Shown here in pieces: positions 34,416 through 41,667 of a DNA stretch of 64,000 nt. Positions within the stretch are counted from its first letter, which is position 1. Each line of letters opens with the position of its first letter. The position numbers were made by a program, and so were the translations under genes. Source of the stretch: Anaerolineales bacterium (GTDB lineage Bacteria; Chloroflexota; Anaerolineae; Anaerolineales; Villigracilaceae); assembly GCA_016744335.1 (NCBI GenBank), contig JADGEO010000005.1:1-64000 (forward strand), written 5' to 3'. Below the pieces are notes generated by a model, which saw nothing but the letters and a program-made list of their open reading frames with translations, was not told the DNA's origin and did not search any database.

Positions 34416-36854
34416 TTAGCGCACCCAAGTTGAATGTTTAGCGCGTCCCGTTGTCCATATCTTCCAAGCATCGTAATCCCAGAAGTCTGCACTTATGATA
34501 TTCGTCCCCAGCGCGCCACATTCGATAAGTGTTATTGCGTCGGGGACGGTATCTGGTACAGGGCAAAGAGCGTGAATTGAGTATGCAGTGTTACTGAAGT
34601 TTCCGTGCAGGGTATTTTCTTCGTGAGGGGTGGGGAAGCAGTCGGGGTTCCAGTAACCGTGCTCAGGGAATCGGCACCAAGAGTGGTCGGCTGTTGTGGC
34701 GATTGTGTACGTAACCACGTCTGAAATTTGATTGTTGCTCTTAAGCAGGCGAACTGTATCCCCGCTATCGCTGAGGCGAAAGTGTGAGGTGTTACCGAAG
34801 ATTGCCACTCTTCCCCCCGCTTTTAGGGTGATATTGGGCAATACGTAACTGGAGTTGTCGCTCGTTATTTGTAGCTTCCAGCTATTGAGGCTTGTATCGC
34901 TATTTCCTCGATTGATGATTTCGATAAATTCGTCATTTGTGTTTACTACGCCGTCTCCATTCCAATCGTGGCCGGGGCGGGGAAGAACTTCATTGAGGAC
35001 AACAGACTGAAAAGGGTAGGAGGTTGGCGTGGAGGAGGGGGAGAGATAGACGTAGGTTGCTGTAGGTTTAGGGGAGGCTGTAGCTGTGACGCTAATTGCC
35101 CAATTTGCTCGTTTGGGGGTGCCGTTGATTTCGTTGCCTTCTGCGTCTAGCCCATTTCTAACTGCACCAGTATTGGTAAACCATGCGGAGGATTTATCGG
35201 TGACAACGCCATTTCTCTCCATACTGCCATAATTTGGGGAGGCGTTTCCTGCGGGCCAACTGCCTCCATCATTATTGGCTGTATCTACAACGCTTCCATC
35301 TGGGGCTAATAATTTAAGATATTCTCCATTATTAGATAGTGAACCGCTATAAATCAAGTCTGCGGCAATGTCTGAGATAACAGTATCCTTTGTGCGCTCG
35401 AGTAGGTAGTAATCGCCGTCAGCGATGACTCCGGTAAGTGTAATATCTATGCCACCATCTGTTGAGATTAGTTTCCAGCCCGCATCGAAATCAATAGCAA
35501 AATTGCTGGCATTGTAGAGTTCTATCCATTCATCGGTTGATGATGCCGATGTGCCCGCCCACCCGACTTCGTTGATGAGGAGGGTTAGTGAGGCGGGGGC
35601 GGTGGCTGTTGCGGTAGCTGTTGCCGTTGCGGTTGCGGTGGGGGTTAGTGTTGGAGGCAGAGGTGTTGGAGTACCTGTGGATGTTGACGTTGCTGTATTC
35701 GTTGGCGTATAGGTGATGCCATATCCCCAATTGGTTTGCCCTGGTGAGCCGTAGATGTCGTTGCCTGCGGCATCAAGCCCATTTGCAATAATACCTGTGT
35801 TTGTGACCCAGTTTTCATCTGCGTCACCACCATCATCTGACATGCGCTCCATACTGCTGGCAGGAGACACACGTCCATGAGACCATGTGCCGCCATTACC
35901 ATTGGCTGTGTCTACAATTGTGCCATCTGGCGCGCGTAGACGAAGAATTTCACCTGTGTCTTCAAGTAAACCTGAATATATTTGATTGGCAATGATATCA
36001 GAAACGACATTGTCGTGTGTGCGCTCAAGTAAGAAGTAGCCAGAAGCAGAGGTCTGTCCTGAAAGAAGAATATCAGGACTGCCATCATCTGCCACAAGAC
36101 GCCAGCCGGTTAGGTCAAAATTCCCACCGCTTGGGCTATAAAGTTCTATCCATTCATCGTCAAATGAGGCTTCTGTTCCTGCCCAAGCAACCTCGTTGAT
36201 TATTGGAGTTTCTCCACAATTTCCAGAAAAAGTTACATTGTCTAATCTCCAATTTCCAGAAGATGACGATGCCCCATAACCGTAAAGTCTAAAAATCACA
36301 TCAGGTTCATCGTCTAAACTAGGTGCTGAGCTAAAGTCAAAGTTTTTTAAATGCCAACTTGAATCATTTGATAAAGTCTCTGTTGATCCAAATGGCACAA
36401 AGCTTCCGCCATCTGTTGCATAGTAAATATCAAATTTTATTGGTCCTGTACTTGTAACCCTAGAGGCGAAATTAAGCTCTATGGAATTTCTTCCTGAAGT
36501 ATCTATTTGAAACTCAATATAGTCATCTAGGTTACGTGACAGATTGTTCCAGTCACTAAAATTAATTGCTCTGTCACTTCCTCCTGTAACGCCCCCGTAA
36601 AAAACAGGTCCTGACACATCTACCCCATAATCTAAAACTCCTGTTCCGTCAGATGGATTGGTCGTATCCCCCGTGAATGTCCACTGTACGACAGTTGAGT
36701 CAGGGCAAGCGTAAGCGGGCTGTTTTTGCGGTGCTGCCTCCACTCTCCCCCCCATCGAAGGCAATAAAGAGCCGAGCAAAAATCCAGCCAAAAGCAGAGC
36801 CGCGCTCCAACGCAAGATATGTCTTGGGGAACCTTCTCTCTGCATAGTTTTCAT
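34416..36854 (-). CDS. Secreted protein with three lamin-tail domains
   Basis: This 812-residue protein has an N-terminal signal peptide (hydrophobic at about 16-32, cleavage near VEAAPQ). A jelly-roll-like module covers about 48-215. Lamin-tail domains follow from about 218 (IINEVAWAGTEASFDDEWIE), 425 (LLINEVGWAGTSASSTDEWI) and 617 (VVLNEVLPRPGHDWNGDGVV). The third contains a DWNGDGVVNTNDE stretch like a calcium-binding EF-hand/dockerin loop. Thr/Pro/Ala-rich linkers separate the domains. Bacterial lamin-tail proteins are surface or extracellular; the role here, perhaps adhesion or matrix, is unknown. Confidence 0.85.
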   Translation of the reverse strand: MKTMQREGSPRHILRWSAALLLAGFLLGSLLPSMGGRVEAAPQKQPAYACPDSTVVQWTFTGDTTNPSDGTGVLDYGVDVSGPVFYGGVTGGSDRAINFSDWNNLSRNLDDYIEFQIDTSGRNSIELNFASRVTSTGPIKFDIYYATDGGSFVPFGSTETLSNDSSWHLKNFDFSSAPSLDDEPDVIFRLYGYGASSSSGNWRLDNVTFSGNCGETPIINEVAWAGTEASFDDEWIELYSPSGGNFDLTGWRLVADDGSPDILLSGQTSASGYFLLERTHDNVVSDIIANQIYSGLLEDTGEILRLRAPDGTIVDTANGNGGTWSHGRVSPASSMERMSDDGGDADENWVTNTGIIANGLDAAGNDIYGSPGQTNWGYGITYTPTNTATSTSTGTPTPLPPTLTPTATATATATATATAPASLTLLINEVGWAGTSASSTDEWIELYNASNFAIDFDAGWKLISTDGGIDITLTGVIADGDYYLLERTKDTVISDIAADLIYSGSLSNNGEYLKLLAPDGSVVDTANNDGGSWPAGNASPNYGSMERNGVVTDKSSAWFTNTGAVRNGLDAEGNEINGTPKRANWAISVTATASPKPTATYVYLSPSSTPTSYPFQSVVLNEVLPRPGHDWNGDGVVNTNDEFIEIINRGNSDTSLNSWKLQITSDNSSYVLPNITLKAGGRVAIFGNTSHFRLSDSGDTVRLLKSNNQISDVVTYTIATTADHSWCRFPEHGYWNPDCFPTPHEENTLHGNFSNTAYSIHALCPVPDTVPDAITLIECGALGTNIISADFWDYDAWKIWTTGRAKHSTWVR
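35598..35645. repeat. Low-complexity repeat encoding an Ala-Thr linker
   Basis: A run of GTTGCGGTAGCTGTTGCCGT-type hexamers encodes alternating Ala-Thr residues between the first and second lamin-tail domains. Such runs vary in length by slippage. Confidence 0.7.
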
Positions 36855-36870
36855 AGAGAAATAGTATCAT

Positions 36871-36910
36871 AAAAAAAGACAAGTAAAGAAAAATTCTCTA
36901 CTTGTCTTTT
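36871..36910 (-). terminator. Intrinsic terminator of spoVS
   Basis: On the minus strand AAAAGACAAGTA pairs with TACTTGTCTTTT (36874-36885 and 36899-36910) around a 13-nt loop and is followed by a T-run. It separates spoVS from the lamin-tail gene. Confidence 0.8.
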
Positions 36911-36975
36911 CCTAACAGTGCTCCTAAGGGGGAAGGGGAACACCTATAGTTTTATTTAATTTGCCTGCCTACACT

Positions 36976-37365
36976 CTAATCAAAAGTAGAAGGGTCAAGC
37001 AACTCTGATTCTGGGCGGTGATCTATGGGAAAGTTCTCTTCATCTTCTTCTGCAATAGCATCCAAAGAATCTAATTCTTCAACATCCATATTTGCCCATG
37101 TTTGGCGATCTTCTACTACGAACTTAATCGCAGTACGAACGCTATCACCAATTTCAACATCTACAAACTCTGGCACGCAGGCTACGTGAATTGCATCTCT
37201 TTCTTCGAGGTAGCTGGTAGCCAAAATAAGAGCCTTAACCGATTGATTAACTGAACCAGCACCAATTGCCTGTACTTCAGCGCGACCGTGCTCACGAAAT
37301 ACGCCGGCAATTGCACCAGCTACAGCAGATGTTCGAGAACGAGCAGATACTTTTATGACGTCCAT
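36976..37365 (-). CDS. spoVS: SpoVS family protein with acidic C-terminal extension
   Basis: The first 86 or so residues match SpoVS closely: VIKVSARSRTSAVAGAIAG, GAGSVNQSVKALILA and DSVRTAIKFVV. SpoVS is an Alba-like nucleic-acid-binding protein involved in sporulation and septation in Bacillus and also found in non-spore-formers. The other 43 residues form an acidic tail (EELDSLDAIAEEDEENF) that typical SpoVS lacks. GGAGG lies just before the start, and the gene has its own terminator. Its upstream region carries DnaA boxes. Confidence 0.92.
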   Translation of the reverse strand: MDVIKVSARSRTSAVAGAIAGVFREHGRAEVQAIGAGSVNQSVKALILATSYLEERDAIHVACVPEFVDVEIGDSVRTAIKFVVEDRQTWANMDVEELDSLDAIAEEDEENFPIDHRPESELLDPSTFD

Positions 37366-37714
37366 TGCAAACCTCCATGATTAGCTTAGAAATAAATGAT
37401 GTAGTCAGATTGTACAAAACTTTTCAACAACTTACAAGTCTGAAAGGAGAGTACTATTGTCCTATTATCGGGGATAATCCATATCCAAAACATAAACACC
37501 TATTGCGAAGTATAAAAACCGTTAAACCTATGTATCTCAGGGATAACAGAAAACACCCCCGCTATATGGGGGGTGCTGCCTTAGAGTTGCTCGAACATCT
37601 GAGCGATTTCTCCACATTCTATATAAGTTATCCACAGTATTGGGGTAGTTATCCACAGTGTTGGGGTGCCGAACTGCAATGTTTCTGTAATCATGTCCCC
37701 ATATTTAGGCTTGC
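37366..37714. promoter_or_regulatory. Intergenic region with DnaA boxes and hairpin
   Basis: Two perfect DnaA boxes TTATCCACA lie at 37628-37636 and 37649-37657, 21 bp apart, within a direct repeat GTTATCCACAGT(A/G)TTGGGG. A one-mismatch box (TTCTCCACA) lies near 37610-37618. A hairpin (CACCCCC at 37554-37560 with GGGGGTG at 37569-37575) is just upstream. The region could be an origin element, a DnaA-titration site or a DnaA-controlled promoter for spoVS. No dnaA or dnaN gene is in the window. Confidence 0.6.
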
Positions 37715-38731
37715 TTAGACAATCTCTGCCATCTCTAAACCATGTGAAGAAAGCATTTTTTCGAGCATTTCTTCTATATTATCAATATATTGGTCTAGCC
37801 CCTCTAAACGGGATTCAAGGTACTCCCCGCCAATTTTTAGTGAATGAAGCGCGTTTTCCCAAGCACTAATCTGATTTTCAGGGAGGGTTTCCGCAGAGAG
37901 CGTCCAAGTTAATAAGAGCGGATATAGCGCAGTAAACGGATTCTCACCCTCGAGCATTTCTACGATTGCGCTCTTGTAATAGGTTTGGCGCGCGTTATGG
38001 ATGCGGATATCTGCCCCCGTCGCTTCTGTGGCAAAGTTGAAATAACTTTCCCAAGCAGGGAGCCACTCAGTTAAGGAACCAACACTCAGCTCACTACCGC
38101 CAAGCAAGCCCAAAAACCCACGCGCGAATTCGGGTCTTTCGATCGCCTCTGCCCGCGCGGGCAAATCTAAAAGAAAACGTCGTTCAGCGAGCGGAGGTCC
38201 TGTCAATTCTGCTATCGCATTTGCGGCATGGTGCAGTGCTTCTAAATAATGCAAAATAACGCTGGGCGAAGTATCAGATGCGCTGAGCTGTAAATTCATC
38301 CAATTTTTTCTGGCGGCGTTGAGCAGGGTAAAAGAGCGTTTGAGCAAGTTTTTAGGCTCGTCAAAGCCCGCTCGCAAGCTGGCTTGGTGAAATTCGAAGA
38401 AGTGTTTTGTTTCGTAAAGAAGTTGGGGGTCGTACAGCTCGTATCCTAGCCAAGGGTTGCTCCGTAGGGAGCGGGGTGGGTCGTATTCTTTTTGGTAGCG
38501 GTGATGAATATCGAGGTGAATATCGGGGCTAAGTGCTTTAATTTCACGAGATAATGCGGGCGGGGTATTATGAACAAAAACGAGGTCAATATCGGTTGTC
38601 CCACCAAGGAGCGGCTCTTCATTTAAGAGTGAACCAGTAAGATACGCGGCAATAATACTTTCGGTATTGAAGGCGCGTACTTCTGTGTTTTCTTTTGCTA
38701 GGCGGAGGAGTAAATCTCTTGTTATTCGCAT
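37715..38731 (-). CDS. Nucleotidyltransferase-fold protein
   Basis: This 338-residue protein has a polymerase-beta-type nucleotidyltransferase core near the N terminus: AAYLTGSLLNEEPLLGGTTD followed by IDLVFVH, giving the GS...D-x-D pattern. The C-terminal two thirds are helical, as in kanamycin nucleotidyltransferase-like proteins. The substrate is unknown. The ATG at 38731 replaces a TTG eight codons earlier. It follows the deoxynucleoside kinase gene on the same strand after about 65 bp. Confidence 0.75.
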   Translation of the reverse strand: MRITRDLLLRLAKENTEVRAFNTESIIAAYLTGSLLNEEPLLGGTTDIDLVFVHNTPPALSREIKALSPDIHLDIHHRYQKEYDPPRSLRSNPWLGYELYDPQLLYETKHFFEFHQASLRAGFDEPKNLLKRSFTLLNAARKNWMNLQLSASDTSPSVILHYLEALHHAANAIAELTGPPLAERRFLLDLPARAEAIERPEFARGFLGLLGGSELSVGSLTEWLPAWESYFNFATEATGADIRIHNARQTYYKSAIVEMLEGENPFTALYPLLLTWTLSAETLPENQISAWENALHSLKIGGEYLESRLEGLDQYIDNIEEMLEKMLSSHGLEMAEIV

Positions 38732-38795
38732 AAGGTTCTTTTTTATCACACGCAAAAAAAATTGCGGGTTTATGTCTTTGAGTGAGTAGGTTTTT

Positions 38796-39425
38796 TTAAA
38801 TTAAATCTGGTTGAAGCGGTGCTTTTGCCAACGCCTCATCAATTTTCTCTTTTATAAAGGCTAGGTCTTTTTCACTGCGTACAAAATCTAAATTATCTGT
38901 ATCTATGGTAAGCACAGGTGTATTATTATAAGGCTTTGAGAAAAAATCGGCATAGGTTTCGCTCAACTCTGCGATATAAGCATTTTCCATATCGCGCTCG
39001 TAAGGACGGTCACGCATTTCAATTCTCTCCATAAGCGTTTTTGTTTTTGCACGCAAAAAGACCAGCAAGTCGGGGTGTTTAATTTTTTCGGCTAAGGCTT
39101 CATGTACGCGCCCATACATATCTAGCTCGTCGCCTTCGAGATTAATACGAGCAAAAAGGGAGTCTTTTGCAAAGGTATAGTCTGAGAGTAAATTTTCGTT
39201 TTTTGCCAAAAGCTCTGGTACACTGCGCCGCTGTTGGTGATAGCGACTGAGCAAAAAGAACATTTGCGTCTGAAACGCGTAACGCGCTCTATCACCATAA
39301 AAATCAGAGAGAAAAGGGTTCTCTTCAAAAATCTCTAGCAAAATTTCAGCGTTAAATTGGGGCTGTAATAAACGGGCGAGCGTGGTTTTCCCCACACCGA
39401 TAACCCCTTCGATTGCGATATACAT
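38796..39425 (-). CDS. Deoxynucleoside kinase
   Basis: This 209-residue kinase has the P-loop IEGVIGVGKTT at residues 5-15, the substrate motif EENPFLSDFY, SDYTFAKDSLFA (DRY/DRS-like region) and the lid EMRDRPYE. It matches the dNK/dGK family, which phosphorylates deoxynucleosides for salvage. GGAGAG precedes the start. It is divergent from the methyltransferase gene. Confidence 0.92.
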   Translation of the reverse strand: MYIAIEGVIGVGKTTLARLLQPQFNAEILLEIFEENPFLSDFYGDRARYAFQTQMFFLLSRYHQQRRSVPELLAKNENLLSDYTFAKDSLFARINLEGDELDMYGRVHEALAEKIKHPDLLVFLRAKTKTLMERIEMRDRPYERDMENAYIAELSETYADFFSKPYNNTPVLTIDTDNLDFVRSEKDLAFIKEKIDEALAKAPLQPDLI

Positions 39426-39631
39426 GCACTCTCCATCAGAAAAATAAGATGGCTAAAGGATACCATAAAATCCCACCAGAGTCTTTTCTACGAGAAATTC
39501 TAAGTGCGATAAAACGCACAAAAAACGCGCAAGATAACTTGCCTTTATCAATGGGGCATTGTTCAAAAGTGCTTTTCTCTGGTATCTTTGTTTTCTGGCA
39601 CGTTGAACCGAAGAAACTGTATGATAAAAAC

Positions 39632-40366
39632 ATGAACGCAAAAACAATCAAAAAAATAATAGAAATCAATAACCAGTTTTATCAAAAATTTGGCAAAGAA
39701 TTCTCTGCTACGCGTGGACGCATACAACCCGGCGTGCGAAAAATACTAAACGGGATTGGGCGGGATCGCGCTATCTTAGACTTGGGATGTGGCAATGGAG
39801 AGTTTGCACGGCAATTAGCAGGTACCGATCACACCGCCCCTTATCTCGGCGTGGACTTTAGCTTGCCTCTGCTCACAGACGCAAGATTAGTCCCTGAGCA
39901 TTTTCCCGCCCGATTTCAAGAACTAGATATTACCTCTGCCAATTGGCAAATGACTACTGAAAATTGGTCACTGATTACCGCCTTTGCTGTACTCCATCAT
40001 ATTCCTGGAGAAAAAACCCGATTGCAAATTTTGAAAAACATTCACCAGCATCTCGCAGACGATGGCCAATTTATCTTTTCAAATTGGCAATTTCTTAACT
40101 CTGAGCGATTGAAAAAACGAATCCTAAGCTGGGATTTAGTAGACATCCCCGAAGAAGATGTTGATGAAGGCGACTATCTCCTCGACTGGCGCAGAGGCGG
40201 ATTTGGCATCCGCTACGCCCATCACTATAGCGAAGACGAATTAGCCCACCTTGCCGAGATGAGCGGGTTTAAGATTATAGATAGTTTTTATTCAGATGGG
40301 GCTACGGGGAATTTGGGTTTATATCAGGTTTGGGAGAAGGGGAGAAACCTAAAACGTAAAACGTGA
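39632..40366 (+). CDS. TRM9-like class I SAM-dependent methyltransferase
   Basis: This 244-residue methyltransferase has the SAM motif AILDLGCGNGEFARQ. It is preceded by FSATRGRIQPGVRKIL, which resembles the start of TRM9/ABH8-type tRNA wobble-uridine methyltransferases, and followed by FAVLHHIPGEKTRLQIL. A tRNA substrate is inferred only. The ATG at 39632 is preferred over an in-frame extension back to 39413 that would overlap the kinase gene. The last codons and stop lie inside an inverted repeat. Confidence 0.75.
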   Translation: MNAKTIKKIIEINNQFYQKFGKEFSATRGRIQPGVRKILNGIGRDRAILDLGCGNGEFARQLAGTDHTAPYLGVDFSLPLLTDARLVPEHFPARFQELDITSANWQMTTENWSLITAFAVLHHIPGEKTRLQILKNIHQHLADDGQFIFSNWQFLNSERLKKRILSWDLVDIPEEDVDEGDYLLDWRRGGFGIRYAHHYSEDELAHLAEMSGFKIIDSFYSDGATGNLGLYQVWEKGRNLKRKT

Positions 40367-40613
40367 AACGTATGTGGCTGAGAATAAAATCATTAGCGAC
40401 CTGACAGTTTCACAAAAAGAAGCGCATAGTTGGTTGAGTGGCTACTGAGCCAGCCGAAGTGTAGGTAATGACTTTCGCCATATCGAAACCAACGGCTTGT
40501 ATAAATTTAGCCATTTCGTGGTTTCGATACGCCCTCCGCTACCGCTACGGACTACTCAACCACCTTCAAAAACGAAACTATCAAGCGGCTAGTAAAATCA
40601 TTACGTTTCACGT
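40361..40613. mobile_element. MITE-like palindromic element
   Basis: Outer inverted repeats ACGTGAAACGTA (40361-40372) and TACGTTTCACGT (40602-40613) enclose nested ones: AGCGACCTGACAGTTTC against GAAACTATCAAGCGGCT, GGTTGAGT (40432-40439) against ACTCAACC, and TATCGAAACCA against TGGTTTCGATA. No open frame of note is inside. The element fills the gap between two convergent genes and supplies the methyltransferase stop codon. Confidence 0.6.
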
Positions 40614-40622
40614 CTTCACGCC

Positions 40623-41627
40623 TCACATATTCACTTCATTTGCATCCATAATATATTGCCACCAATTATTATGAATCCCATTTTGCCTACCTGCCATATG
40701 GGGAATTCGAGTTTGCCACCAACGATGGTGTAAGCGAATATCGCCATTGCCCCAATCGGTGGCATTTACTTGGCGCATTTTACCTGTGAAGTCGGGGAAG
40801 TTGAGCCAATCGTCACAATAGCTAGGTACATATTTTAGGTTGCCCCAGTCGTAATCTCTTTCGCTATTGGGTGCAAAATGGACAGAGCCCACATGGGCTT
40901 GGCCAGGGTTTTTCTTGTCGTAACGGGTAAAGCGTTCCCATAAATCATCATCACCGTGTTTTTTCTCGAAGGTTTTTTCCATTAGCGATTCAATTCTATG
41001 GTCAAATGATTCTTCCATTTCACCTATGCCACGCTCGTAGGAGAATCCCATAATGATAAAGCGGCGTGAAATATGCTCGGTATCTTCTAGCGGACGAGCA
41101 TTGCACCAAAACGCGTCCTTGCCTGCCATAATCGATTCGTAGAATCCGCCATAGGGGAAGGCGAAAACCCATACTTCGTCAATTTCATTATTTTCAACCC
41201 GTTCAACGATATTAAAATCATCCATAATGGCATGATAATCTACATCATAAGGCTGATGTGGTGGGGTAACGCCATGTAGCACATCTAAATAGAGAGATGG
41301 GGAATAACGAAAACCGTCTTTTAGCACAGGGAACGCGTCTACTTCAATGCGCTCTACGATGTCATAGCGTGCCATGCCGTGACTGGTTTCAAGTGTGTCT
41401 GCTGAAAAACCCACTGCCAAATCGTCTGGGTTTTGCCAGCCAGATTGGGCTGTGAGCTTTTCGCCAGTTTCCGCGTTCATGGTGGGGTTGTAGATGATGC
41501 TCAAGATGCGGGAAACGGTACGACGCGCGGGTTCAGGAGATGTGTCTTCAACGGGCTCAGGTTCTGGGTCCACGTTCGGTTCGGACAATCCAAATAATTT
41601 TCTAAGCAGTGCGAGTAGAGATGACAT
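40623..41627 (-). CDS. Conserved-looking protein of unknown function
   Basis: This 334-residue protein has no recognised domain. A short N-terminal hydrophobic/basic stretch (LLALLRKLFGL) is followed by a Pro/Glu linker. The body is rich in Trp, Tyr, His and Asp, with motifs such as IDEVWVFAFPYGGFYES, GKDAFWCNARP and GSVHFAPNSERDYDWGN. The clustered polar aromatic residues suggest a metal- or sugar-binding surface. It lies 40 bp after the pseudo-phosphatase/propeller gene on the same strand with its own AGGAG site, so the two are probably cotranscribed. Confidence 0.7.
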   Translation of the reverse strand: MSSLLALLRKLFGLSEPNVDPEPEPVEDTSPEPARRTVSRILSIIYNPTMNAETGEKLTAQSGWQNPDDLAVGFSADTLETSHGMARYDIVERIEVDAFPVLKDGFRYSPSLYLDVLHGVTPPHQPYDVDYHAIMDDFNIVERVENNEIDEVWVFAFPYGGFYESIMAGKDAFWCNARPLEDTEHISRRFIIMGFSYERGIGEMEESFDHRIESLMEKTFEKKHGDDDLWERFTRYDKKNPGQAHVGSVHFAPNSERDYDWGNLKYVPSYCDDWLNFPDFTGKMRQVNATDWGNGDIRLHHRWWQTRIPHMAGRQNGIHNNWWQYIMDANEVNM

Positions 41628-41667
41628 CCGTTCTCCTTAATGTGAGTTTTTCTATCCGATAAAAGTT

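Noticed and set aside
39413..39631. N-terminal extension of the TRM9-like methyltransferase
   Set aside because: It would overlap the divergent kinase gene and contains no domain; the ATG at 39632 directly precedes the conserved region.
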